Assembly (NCBI RefSeq): GCF_017814945.1
Contig: NZ_JAGIPX010000062.1
Coordinates: forward strand, 1 to 47,659
Origin: Paraburkholderia sp. LEh10
Lineage (GTDB): Bacteria; Pseudomonadota; Gammaproteobacteria; Burkholderiales; Burkholderiaceae
Reading direction: 5' to 3'
Length of the DNA: 47,659 nt
Shown: positions 1-7,943 of the stretch, piece after piece
How the letters are laid out: each line of letters opens with the position of its first letter
How positions within the stretch are numbered: the stretch's first letter is position 1
The notes under the pieces: model-generated
What the model saw: the letters and a program-made list of their open reading frames with translations, nothing else
Database searches by the model: none
What the model was told of the DNA's origin: nothing
Position numbers and translations under genes: made by a program

Positions 1-560
1 AGATTGAACTGGTCGACGTTCACGCAGCCCGGCACGACGCGGATGCGCTCGGCGGGAATGCCGTAGCGTGATGTGAGGATCCTGCCGAATGCATCCGACA
101 GCACGATCAGCCGCGACGAACGCGCATACACGGCCTGCTCCAGGTAACGCTTCGCGCGCTGACCAAGCGAATCGGCGCCCTCGACATGGCTCTCGTCGGC
201 CCACGGCCCCTGAAAATGCGAGACCTGTGGAATGCCGCGCGTCACGTCGAGCCCCGGAAACGTGTAGAGCGCGAAATGCGACGAGATCACGTCGGGACGC
301 CGCTCGCGAATCTCGCGGCGCAACGCGCGGCGCGCGGCCATCAGGCGCAGCGGCAGCGATTGCGCGGCGGAACCGAAGCCCTGGATCGCGCCGTTGGTGT
401 CCTGCGCGACACGCTCCGAGCCCGCGACGACGCCGCGCACTTCGACGCCCGCGCCCGGCAGCGCGCCGATCAGCGAGTAGTACATGCGGTCGAGGCCGCC
501 CGCGCGCTCGGGAAACCAGTGCATGCCGATTTGCAGCGACTTGATGGAACGAGTGGTCAT
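1..560 (-). CDS. Glycosyltransferase, N-terminal part only (BceK-like position)
   Basis: The gene starts at an ATG at 558-560 and runs off the window after about 186 residues, so only the N-terminal acceptor-side Rossmann domain is visible. It opens MTTRSIKSLQIGMHWFPERA and continues GGLDRMYYSLIGALPGAGVE, the usual start of GT4 (GT-B fold) enzymes: a beta-strand, then a glycine-rich loop, then a helix. The ATG overlaps the TGA of the preceding gene by four bases (ATGA), so translation is probably coupled. Being last of the visible polysaccharide genes, and next to another GT4-type enzyme, it probably adds a sugar to the lipid-linked repeat unit in the cytoplasm. Donor and linkage cannot be read. 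The donor-binding half with the E-x7-E motif lies outside the window. Confidence 0.88.
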   Translation of the reverse strand, partial: MTTRSIKSLQIGMHWFPERAGGLDRMYYSLIGALPGAGVEVRGVVAGSERVAQDTNGAIQGFGSAAQSLPLRLMAARRALRREIRERRPDVISSHFALYTFPGLDVTRGIPQVSHFQGPWADESHVEGADSLGQRAKRYLEQAVYARSSRLIVLSDAFGRILTSRYGIPAERIRVVPGCVNVDQFN

Positions 561-1846
561 GGGTGTGCCTTCCTTGTCGTTGTCGATTGCGCAGTGACGC
601 CTTGCGTCACGCGGTCCGCGCGTTGCGGACGGGTCAATGCATTCGAGATGTTCGAGACGTTCGACGCCAGCGTGTCGTTGTCGTTGCGCCTGTTCGCGCG
701 GCGCCCGTCTTCACGCTCGTCCATGAGCTGGCGATACAGCGCGATGTACTGCTGCGCCATGCGCGCCCAGCCGAAGCCCGTCGCGAGCTCGTTGGCCGCG
801 CGGCCCATCGCGCGGCGTGCTTCATCGTTCGATGCGAGCTGCGCGACGGCTTGCGCGAGCGCCTTCGGATCGTCGGGATCGTCGAGCACGATGCCGCACT
901 CGGGCGTGATGATCTCCGCCCCACCCGCCGTGCGCGCCGTCACGACAGGCAAACCCGCCGCCATCGCTTCGAGCAGCGACAGGCTCATCGCTTCGTAGCG
1001 CGACGGGAACACGAATGCATCGACGGAATGCATCAGCACGGGCATTTCCTTGACGAGCCCCAGAAAATGCACGCGATGCGCAATGCCGAGCGCCTTCGCT
1101 TCATCGGGATACGGACTGCCCGGCAGATAGCCCGCCACCGCGATATGCACGTGCTCGGGCAAATGCTGCAATGCGCGCAGCACCGTGCCGAGGTTCTTGC
1201 GCGGCGTGCGCAGATCGCCGACGAAGAGCAGCAGGAACGTGTCCTCGGGCAGCCTGAAGCGCAGACGGTCGCCCTGCGCCGCCGCAAAGCCCTGCGTATC
1301 GACGCCGTTGTAGATCACATCGAGCCGGTTGCGCGGCGTGAGCCCGATCGCGGCGATCTCGGCGGCGACCTTCTGCGACACGGCCGTGATCACGCGCGAA
1401 CGTCGATACGCCCAGCCTTCGAGCACGGCATTCGCGCGCGTATAGACGAACTGATACGCGGACCACAAACCCTTGCTCAGGCCGAACGGGTAGTACTTGC
1501 TCCTGTACCAGCCGCTATGGACGAAGTGCGCGGTGTTGACGTCCGCTGACATCCACGTGATGAAGCCGTTCACGTGCAGCACGTCGTATTCCGCGCGATG
1601 CGTGCGCAGCCACCACGCGCTTTTCAATGCGAACACCTGCTGGCGCAGCAGATTGGTCGGCCAGAAGCGGCCAATCCTGATGGGCGCCCAATGCACGAGA
1701 GGATGCGCGAGCAACTCGGGCGCGACATGCGAGGCAACCAGCGTGACCTCGATGTTTTCTTCGAGCGCCGCGCGCGCGATTTCGTGATTGACACGGCCCT
1801 GCCCGTCGTTATGACGCACGACATGCGTGACGATGGCGACTCTCAA
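557..1846 (-). CDS. Glycosyltransferase family 4 (BceJ-like)
   Basis: 429 residues with a GT-B fold. The N-terminal domain opens MRVAIVTHVV. A linker around residue 180 (VIYNGVDTQGF) leads to the donor-binding domain with LLLFVGDLRTPRKNL and the nucleotide-sugar motif FPSRYEAMSLSLLEAMAAG, where the two glutamates match the E-x7-E of GT4 enzymes. The last 50 or so residues form a polar Arg/Asn-rich tail that is probably disordered. The start codon is TTG, directly after the TGA of the upstream gene, with a strong GGAGG seven bases upstream; no nearby ATG would keep the conserved MRVAIVTH strand. The role is transfer of a sugar to the growing exopolysaccharide repeat unit at the inner face of the cytoplasmic membrane. 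The substrate is unknown. Confidence 0.9.
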   Translation of the reverse strand: MRVAIVTHVVRHNDGQGRVNHEIARAALEENIEVTLVASHVAPELLAHPLVHWAPIRIGRFWPTNLLRQQVFALKSAWWLRTHRAEYDVLHVNGFITWMSADVNTAHFVHSGWYRSKYYPFGLSKGLWSAYQFVYTRANAVLEGWAYRRSRVITAVSQKVAAEIAAIGLTPRNRLDVIYNGVDTQGFAAAQGDRLRFRLPEDTFLLLFVGDLRTPRKNLGTVLRALQHLPEHVHIAVAGYLPGSPYPDEAKALGIAHRVHFLGLVKEMPVLMHSVDAFVFPSRYEAMSLSLLEAMAAGLPVVTARTAGGAEIITPECGIVLDDPDDPKALAQAVAQLASNDEARRAMGRAANELATGFGWARMAQQYIALYRQLMDEREDGRRANRRNDNDTLASNVSNISNALTRPQRADRVTQGVTAQSTTTRKAHP

Positions 1847-3307
1847 TCAGTGGCCTCCATGAAAGAATGAATGGCGGCGCCCGTTCAGCTTCTGCCAGTG
1901 CGCCGCGGAAAGAATCGAAAACGCGCCCATGAAGAGCAGCAGGCCGCCCGTGCCGACGAGCGAATTGGTGAACACGAGCATCGCGAAGATCGCGAGCGAC
2001 AGCGACAGCGAAGCCGACGCGAACTTGTCGTCGCGCAGCCGGAACGACGCGCGCAGCGCGCGCACGAGCAGCCAGATCACGCCTGACATGTAGAGCAGTG
2101 TCCCCGGCCAGCCGAGCACGAACGGAATGTTCATCACGCCGCTGTCGAAGTTGCCGTACTGGCCGAGCTGGCCGCCGTCGTTCGACAGCTTCGTCGACGT
2201 GCCCGTCGCGCCCAGCCCCTCGCCCGTCACGTCGGTGAACGCGGTCTTCGCGAAGCTCGCGTAGAACTCGTTGCGCGCGGCGTAGCTCTGGTCGTCGTGC
2301 AGATTGACGATGGTATCGAGGCGCGCCTGCATCCGTTGCGCGACAGGGCCGATGGCGAGCAGCGGCACGCACAGGCCCGCGAGCACGATCGCGCTCGCGA
2401 CGATGCGGATGCGCACCTTGTTGTTCGACTTCACCAGTTGAATCAGCATCGCGATCACCCAGCCGCCCCACGTCGAGCGCACGAGCGAAAGGCAAAAAGA
2501 CAGGAAGCCGAATGCGCCCGCCATCCAGCGCACGCGATGGTTCGCGGCCATCACGTAGACCATCGCGCCCATCATCGCGAGCGCGAACGGGCCTGACGAG
2601 TTCATCGTGCTGAACACGCGCACGCCGAACGGCACAGGGTCGCCCTGCGAGTTCATCTGCGAGCCGAGCATCCACAGCGCGTCCCACTGCGGCATGATGA
2701 AGAACTGCACGAGCCCGTAGCCGCCCATCAGCAGCATGCCCCAGATGAACGTGTTGACGATGGTCTCGCGGTAGTCCGGGTACTGCCGCGAGTGCGCCAT
2801 GATGTGAAAGCCGATCAGGATCGGATAGACCCAGTTCGCGAGGTCGTACAGGGCGGCCAGCGGGCCGCTGGAGACGACGCCGATCATGAATGCATACCCG
2901 AGCCCCGCCAGCATCAGCAGGACGGGCAAACCGCGTTTTTGCGCGAGCACGGGGTAGAAGCGGATCAGCGAAAGCCCGCTGATCATCGTGACCGCGAGAG
3001 GCGCGACCTGGATCAGGCTGGTCGGCGTGAACGCGCCCTTCGACCAGTCGGCGAGACGCCGCACCTCCGGGCTCAAAAACCACAGCCACCACATATAGCC
3101 GACGTATTTCGCCGGGCTCTTGAAGTACAGCCAGAAGCCGACGGCGATCGACAGCACCGGGAACGCGAGCGTGAGCACCGTGCCCTGGTGCGCGACGATC
3201 AGCATCGCCGTGATGAGCCACAGCAGCGCGGGCGGCAGCCACTCCTTGCGCTCGCGTTTGACGTCGCGTGCGGCGCTGTCGATGCCGGCTCGTGCAATCG
3301 ACGACAT
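1847..3307 (-). CDS. Wzy/O-antigen-ligase-like polysaccharide polymerase (BceI-like)
   Basis: 486 residues, very hydrophobic, with roughly ten to twelve predicted membrane helices and a longer polar loop around residues 310-385 containing NLHDDQSYAARNEFYASFAK. One large periplasmic loop near the C-terminal third, with conserved Arg/Glu/His-type residues, is typical of Wzy polymerases and WaaL ligases. In context it should join lipid-linked repeat units at the periplasmic face of the inner membrane. ATG at 3305-3307 has GGAGGG nine bases upstream and lies three bases after the stop of the preceding glycosyltransferase. Its own TGA abuts the TTG of the next gene. Family assignment rests on topology and context, because Wzy sequences diverge widely; ligase activity cannot be excluded. 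Confidence 0.85.
   Translation of the reverse strand: MSSIARAGIDSAARDVKRERKEWLPPALLWLITAMLIVAHQGTVLTLAFPVLSIAVGFWLYFKSPAKYVGYMWWLWFLSPEVRRLADWSKGAFTPTSLIQVAPLAVTMISGLSLIRFYPVLAQKRGLPVLLMLAGLGYAFMIGVVSSGPLAALYDLANWVYPILIGFHIMAHSRQYPDYRETIVNTFIWGMLLMGGYGLVQFFIMPQWDALWMLGSQMNSQGDPVPFGVRVFSTMNSSGPFALAMMGAMVYVMAANHRVRWMAGAFGFLSFCLSLVRSTWGGWVIAMLIQLVKSNNKVRIRIVASAIVLAGLCVPLLAIGPVAQRMQARLDTIVNLHDDQSYAARNEFYASFAKTAFTDVTGEGLGATGTSTKLSNDGGQLGQYGNFDSGVMNIPFVLGWPGTLLYMSGVIWLLVRALRASFRLRDDKFASASLSLSLAIFAMLVFTNSLVGTGGLLLFMGAFSILSAAHWQKLNGRRHSFFHGGH
1854..1858 (-). promoter_or_regulatory. Ribosome binding site deciding a TTG start
   Basis: GGAGG lies seven bases upstream of the TTG at 1844-1846, inside the last codons of the polymerase gene. 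It supports TTG as the true start of the downstream glycosyltransferase. Confidence 0.6.
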
Positions 3308-3310
3308 CGC

Positions 3311-4543
3311 TTACATCCCTCCGCGGCTTTGCGACGGCACCCGCGCGCGGGCGTTCGCGTTGGCCTTGGCCTGCGGCGCGGCGTCGCCCTGACGCTGGCC
3401 GCGGAGGGTCGTTTGCGCTGTATGCGTCGTTTGCGTCGTGTGCGCCGTTTGCGCCGCTTGCATCGTTTGCGCGCGGCGGCGCAGCAGATCACGCGTGATC
3501 TTCACATGCTGTTGCGCGTAGTGCTGCGTCGTGTGATCGCGCGACAGGAGCTGCGTCGCGGCCGCCTGCGCCTGTTGCAGCGCCTTGTCGGGCGACGTCG
3601 CGAGACCTAGCAGCGCATCGCGCAGTGCGCCGGCGTCGAACGGCGGCACATAGGCGGCTGCACGCGCCGAGAAATAGTCCTGCAGTCCGCCGACGTTCGT
3701 GACGACCATTGGCTTGCCGACAGCCGCAGCCTCGAGCATCACCGTGATGCCGGACGCGTGCGAGTTCGGCCGCAGCGGCACGACGATCACATCGGCCCAG
3801 TCGTACAGCTCGCGCTGCTTCTCGAGGCCGGCCGCGGGCGCCACATGCACGTTCAGCGAGCGCAGCGAACGCGCAATGCGCCTCCGCGTCGCGAGCCGCA
3901 CGGCAAAGCGTGGATCGTTGCCGACGGCCTTGACGAGCGTTTCCCAGTCGCGGTCGCGATCGTTGCCGATGGCCGCGATGCGCAGCGGCGTGTGCGGCTG
4001 CCATTCCTGCGGCGGCTGCACGGGAAAGTCGCGCGTGTTCAGGCCATAGAAAAGCTGTGTCGCGTCGCGTCCGAAGAATTCGCGGCACAACTGGGCGTTG
4101 TCGCGCGCGAGCGTCGTCAGCAGATCGGCGCGTGCGACCAGCTTGCGATAGAACCAGCGGCGCATGAGACCGTAGTCCCGCCACTTGTCGAGCAGCCACA
4201 CGCTTTGCGCGAGCAGCAGCGGCGGCGCTTCGCGCCTGCCGCTCATCAGCAGCAGGAGCGCCACGGACAGCCATTCCTGTTCCGTATGCGTCCAGATCAC
4301 GTCAGAGCACAAGATCGCGTCGCGGTTGCGCAGCGTATGCAGCAGATCGAAGCCGAGCATTGCCTTCAGCGCGCGGCGCACGAGGCGCACGGGCCGGCTT
4401 TCCTTCACATCCTGCGAATACGTCAGCTGGAACTCGTCCGATTCGGCATGGTGATAGCCGTACAGGCAGCCGATGTTCTCGCCCTTGCGATAGAAGCGCG
4501 GATCGGCGCCATAGAAGAGGTGCACGTGGACCTTCGTCGTCAT
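3311..4543 (-). CDS. GT-B glycosyltransferase with repeat-coded C-terminal tail (BceH-like)
   Basis: About 410 residues from ATG 4541-4543, starting MTTKVHVHLFYGADPRFYRK. An in-frame extension further upstream is possible but would overlap most of the end of the GT2 gene. The C-terminal domain carries the donor-site signature ASGITVMLEAAAVGKPMVVT, preceded by DWADVIVVPLRPN. The ATG overlaps the TGA of the preceding GT2 gene by four bases (ATGA). The catalytic fold ends around residue 350. The final 50 or so residues are a Thr/Gln/His-rich tail encoded by a 9-bp tandem repeat, followed by an Ala/Arg/Asn stretch, so the tail is probably disordered and variable. The enzyme probably adds one sugar of the exopolysaccharide repeat unit in the cytoplasm; the substrate is unknown. 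Confidence 0.88.
   Translation of the reverse strand: MTTKVHVHLFYGADPRFYRKGENIGCLYGYHHAESDEFQLTYSQDVKESRPVRLVRRALKAMLGFDLLHTLRNRDAILCSDVIWTHTEQEWLSVALLLLMSGRREAPPLLLAQSVWLLDKWRDYGLMRRWFYRKLVARADLLTTLARDNAQLCREFFGRDATQLFYGLNTRDFPVQPPQEWQPHTPLRIAAIGNDRDRDWETLVKAVGNDPRFAVRLATRRRIARSLRSLNVHVAPAAGLEKQRELYDWADVIVVPLRPNSHASGITVMLEAAAVGKPMVVTNVGGLQDYFSARAAAYVPPFDAGALRDALLGLATSPDKALQQAQAAATQLLSRDHTTQHYAQQHVKITRDLLRRRAQTMQAAQTAHTTQTTHTAQTTLRGQRQGDAAPQAKANANARARVPSQSRGGM
3410..3472. repeat. Tandem 9-bp repeat, seven degenerate units, inside a glycosyltransferase gene
   Basis: Seven successive units resemble CGTTTGCGC on the plus strand; three are identical and the others differ at one to three positions. 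On the coding (minus) strand each unit gives three residues of the form x-(Gln/His)-(Thr/Ala). The period is a multiple of three, so copy-number change would alter tail length without breaking the frame. Confidence 0.85.
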
Positions 4544-5502
4544 GCGTGCACCCCTTTGCCCGTACCCGTGCTGCCATTGCGCGCGAACGCGCGGCGCGCC
4601 TCGCGCGCGCCCATGCGCACGGCGCGCCAGCGTGCGAGCCGAGTGAGTCCCTGTTTCGATGTCAGCGCGAGCAGCGCATGCGCGGCGCCCGGATAGACGC
4701 GCGTGCCGACGAGGGCATACCACCACCACGCTACCTCCCGATGCACGGGCGGCAACTGCTCGCGCAAGATCAGATGCAGGTTGTACGCGGCGTTGCGCAC
4801 GGCCATCATCGACTGCGCGTCGCGGCCGTCGTCGTCGAAACGCTCGGCGGGGAAATGATCGACGGCCACGCGCGGATCGTAGACGAGCTTCCAGCCCGCG
4901 TTCTTCACGCTCATGCTGAACGCCATGTCGTTGTGGACCTGCGCGCCGGCGCCGCGCAGGCGGCCGTCAAAGCGGATCGTGCGGATCGCGTCGCGCCGGT
5001 AGCTCATGTTGGCGCCCTTGAGCATATCGACTTCGCGTGCTTCGCCCACGCCCAGATGATGATTGCCGATGATCTTGCCCGACGCCGTCATCTTGCCGAC
5101 CAGAAAGCGCGAGCCGTCGAGCACGCCGCCCTTCTCGTGCACCCAGTCGCGTCCGCCGAGCGCGCCAAGCCTCGGGTCGCTTTCGAACGCCGCGCCGATG
5201 CGGCGCAGCCAGTCCGCGTGCGGCGCCGCGTCGTCGTCGGTGATCGCGACCACGTCGCCCGTCGCGGCATCGAGCCCGCGGTTGAGCGCGGCCACCTGGC
5301 CGGGCACCTCGACGGGCGCGAGGTTCAGCGGCAATGCGCCCGTCACGAGGGGATCGCGCAGACACGCATGCGTTGCTTCATCGTCGGGGCGCGCGACCAC
5401 CACGACCTCGTCGGGCGTGCGCTCCTGCCTCTGCAAGGCCGCGAGACAGCGCGCAAGATCCTGCGGGCGGCGATATGTCGGCACCAGTACCGTTATTTTC
5501 AT
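4540..5502 (-). CDS. Glycosyltransferase family 2 (BceG-like)
   Basis: About 320 residues starting MKITVLVPTYRRPQDLARCL, the classic GT-A opening. Nucleotide-sugar and metal binding residues are visible: AITDDDAAPHADWL near residue 90 is the DxD region, and GANMSYRRDA near residue 165 is the usual acceptor-side loop. ATG 5500-5502 was preferred over a longer in-frame ATG at about 5559 because it begins at the conserved first strand and has GGAGAG nine bases upstream. It sits between the tyrosine-kinase gene and the next glycosyltransferase, which it overlaps by four bases. It probably uses a UDP- or GDP-sugar to extend the undecaprenyl-linked repeat unit on the cytoplasmic side. Confidence 0.92.
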   Translation of the reverse strand: MKITVLVPTYRRPQDLARCLAALQRQERTPDEVVVVARPDDEATHACLRDPLVTGALPLNLAPVEVPGQVAALNRGLDAATGDVVAITDDDAAPHADWLRRIGAAFESDPRLGALGGRDWVHEKGGVLDGSRFLVGKMTASGKIIGNHHLGVGEAREVDMLKGANMSYRRDAIRTIRFDGRLRGAGAQVHNDMAFSMSVKNAGWKLVYDPRVAVDHFPAERFDDDGRDAQSMMAVRNAAYNLHLILREQLPPVHREVAWWWYALVGTRVYPGAAHALLALTSKQGLTRLARWRAVRMGAREARRAFARNGSTGTGKGVHA

Positions 5503-5574
5503 CCTGTACTCTCCGTAGCTTGATTGACGGCGCATGGGCGTTGCGTGCGTCGCAGGCAAGGCCCGACGCGCCAG

Positions 5575-7827
5575 TCAGGTGCTCAGGTATTCCTGCACGG
5601 CCGCGTAGCTGCGGTCGTAGTTGCCGCGCGCGCGCGGCGGCATCGCGTTGAAGATCGCGCCCTGCACGTGCACGCCCGCCGAATGCAGGCGCTTGAGCGC
5701 ATCGGCGATCTCGCCTTCGCTGTGCATGCCCGAGCGCACCACGAAGAACGTCGAGCCCGCATAGCCGCCGATGATCGACGCATCGGTGACGGCGAGCACG
5801 GGCGGCGTGTCGATCAGGATCACGTCGTAGCGCTTCGCGAGGGCTTCGAGGTATTGCGGCAGGCGCGGCGACATCAGCAGTTCGGATGGGTTCGGCGGAC
5901 GGCGGCCGCACGAGATGAACGACAGGTTGTCGATCTCCGTCGCGCGCACGGCTTGTTCGAGTGAAACCTGGCCGCTCAGCAGTTCCGACAGGCCGTTATC
6001 GAGCGAGCCGCCCAGATGTTTTTCGAGCGCGCCGCGCCGCATGTCGCCGTCGATCATCAGCACGCGCTTGCCCGAATTGGCGAGCAGCACGCCAAGATTG
6101 ATCGTCAGGAAGCTCTTGCCGACGCCGGGCATCGGGCCCGTGAACATCACGATGCGGTTGCGCGCGTCCTGCAGCGTGAACTGCATCGACGTGCGCAGGC
6201 TGCGCAGGCTTTCGATGCACACGTCCTTCGGCTTCGCGTTCGCGAGCACCGCGCGCTGGCGCGTGCCGCCGCGCAGCGCGGCGTTTTCGAGCAGCGCCTG
6301 CTCGGCCGACAGCGGCACGAGACCGTAGACGGGCAGATGGAACGCCCGCTCGACCGTCTCGGGGTCGTCGATGCCCTTGAACATATTGCGGCGCAGGAAT
6401 ACCAAGCCCGTGCCGACGATCAAGCCGAGAATCGTCGCAGCCGACAGGATCAGCGCCTTCTTCGGCTTGATGGGCGAGCCGGGACGCAGCGCGGCGTCGA
6501 TGATATGCACGTTGCCGCCCGTGCCCGCCTTCTGCACCGAGAGCTCCTGCACGCGGTTGAGCAGCAGCACGTAGATGTCTTCCGCGACCTTCGCGTCGCG
6601 CTGCAGCTGCACGGCCTTCACTTCCGTCGCGGGCAGATCGCGAAAGCGCTCCGCGTACCTGGTGCGCTGCGCCTGCAGCTCGGACATCTGCTGCTGCGCG
6701 GCCTTGATCATCGGGTGATCGTCGCCGTAGCGCTGTTCGAGCTGCGCGATCTGCAAGCGCAGCGCCGAGATCTGCTGCTCGTATTGCACGCTGCCTTCCA
6801 GATAGACCTTGGCCTCGTCGCTCGCGTTGATCGAGCCGCTCTTGCTCTGATACGCGGTGAGCGCGGCTTCCGCGCGTTCGAGATCGCCCTTCAGGCGCGG
6901 CTCTTCGCTCTTCAGGAAGTCGAGCATCTTGCTTGCGTCGGCCTGCTTCGTCTTGATGTGCTCGTGCAGGTACGACTGCGCGAGCGCGTTGGCGACGACG
7001 GCCGCATGCTCGGGGTTCTGGTCTTCGAGGGAGATCGAGATCACGCCCGTCTGCTTGCCCTGCTCCTGCACATTGATCGCCGCCTGGAACGCGCCGATCG
7101 CATCGAGGTCGTTCGCGCGCATCACGGTGAACTGCGTGCCCGGCCGCGCGACGAGCCTGTTGACGAGCAGCGTCACGCCGCCGCCCTGCGCGGGCGCGCC
7201 GGCCTGGCCGCGCAGCAGCAGATCGCCGTCGGGCGACATCAGCGTATAGCGTTCGTTGTCGAGCGCGGTGAGGATCAGCTTCTTGCCTTCGAGCGCGGGC
7301 GTCACATCGATCGAATCGACGTCGGCCACTTCGCCGCCCCATGCATACGAGCCGAGGCCGAGCCACGGCTTCGCGGGCCGGCCCGGCGTCGCGACGCGCG
7401 CGGCGAGGCTGCCGAGAATGGGGATCGTCTTCGGCGTCACCGAGAAGTTCAGCTTCAGGTCCTGAACCACGGGCGCGACGACGCCCCGGCTCTTGATCAT
7501 TTCGATCTCGGCGTCGGTCGGGATGGTCGTCTGCCCCGTCGAGATCGTCGCGCCCGTCTGCGTCTGCGTGAGCGCCTGCGACGTGTTATCCGACGTTTCC
7601 ACGCGCACGTGCGCATCGGCCGAATAGACGGGCTTCGCGACATAGCAGTAGAAGCCGGCGATCGCGACGATGGTCGCGGCGATGCCGATCAGCCACCAGA
7701 CGTCGTCGATGATCACCTGCAGCAGTTGGCCGAGGACCACGTCCTCTTCTTCGGTTCTGGTCTTGATGGCCAGATGGGGATTCGCTTGAGTGCTCACTTG
7801 GGTACTCGCTTGGGTGCTCGCTTGCAT
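5575..7827 (-). CDS. Wzc-type polysaccharide co-polymerase / BY-kinase (BceF-like)
   Basis: About 750 residues from ATG 7825-7827. Order: short cytoplasmic N-terminus, membrane helix (WWLIGIAATIVAIAGFYCYV), periplasmic Wzz domain, long coiled-coil region (LEQRYGDDHPMIKAAQQQM), second helix (ALILSAATILGLIVGTGLVF), then a cytoplasmic BY-kinase with Walker A GPMPGVGKSF, Walker A' VLMIDGDMRR and Walker B VILIDTPPVL. The C-terminus carries a tyrosine cluster (NYDRSYAAVQEYL) for autophosphorylation. It controls chain length and bridges to the outer-membrane exporter; the neighbouring phosphatase should reverse the phosphorylation. The start is uncertain: an ATG at 7876-7878 and a TTG at 7933-7935 are in frame, none has a good ribosome site, and the chosen ATG lies inside a 12-bp tandem repeat. 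Confidence 0.93.
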   Translation of the reverse strand: MQASTQASTQVSTQANPHLAIKTRTEEEDVVLGQLLQVIIDDVWWLIGIAATIVAIAGFYCYVAKPVYSADAHVRVETSDNTSQALTQTQTGATISTGQTTIPTDAEIEMIKSRGVVAPVVQDLKLNFSVTPKTIPILGSLAARVATPGRPAKPWLGLGSYAWGGEVADVDSIDVTPALEGKKLILTALDNERYTLMSPDGDLLLRGQAGAPAQGGGVTLLVNRLVARPGTQFTVMRANDLDAIGAFQAAINVQEQGKQTGVISISLEDQNPEHAAVVANALAQSYLHEHIKTKQADASKMLDFLKSEEPRLKGDLERAEAALTAYQSKSGSINASDEAKVYLEGSVQYEQQISALRLQIAQLEQRYGDDHPMIKAAQQQMSELQAQRTRYAERFRDLPATEVKAVQLQRDAKVAEDIYVLLLNRVQELSVQKAGTGGNVHIIDAALRPGSPIKPKKALILSAATILGLIVGTGLVFLRRNMFKGIDDPETVERAFHLPVYGLVPLSAEQALLENAALRGGTRQRAVLANAKPKDVCIESLRSLRTSMQFTLQDARNRIVMFTGPMPGVGKSFLTINLGVLLANSGKRVLMIDGDMRRGALEKHLGGSLDNGLSELLSGQVSLEQAVRATEIDNLSFISCGRRPPNPSELLMSPRLPQYLEALAKRYDVILIDTPPVLAVTDASIIGGYAGSTFFVVRSGMHSEGEIADALKRLHSAGVHVQGAIFNAMPPRARGNYDRSYAAVQEYLST

Positions 7828-7830
7828 GCT
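7783..7830. repeat. Tandem 12-bp repeat, four units, at the N-terminus of the BY-kinase gene
   Basis: Four consecutive 12-bp units resemble CGCTTGGGTGCT on the plus strand and encode Ser-Thr-Gln-Ala type blocks. In the first coding unit Thr is replaced by Met, so the best-placed ATG of the gene lies inside the repeat. The units differ by one to three bases. Confidence 0.85.
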
Positions 7831-7943
7831 CAGGGTTCTGACCCGGACAGGGCCGCCGACGGCCCCGGCGCGTTGCATCGGCTCGTGTTCCCGATGCGAA
7901 GCGCCGGATGGCCAGCGGCGGTTCGGGTATTTCAATCGCGGGC

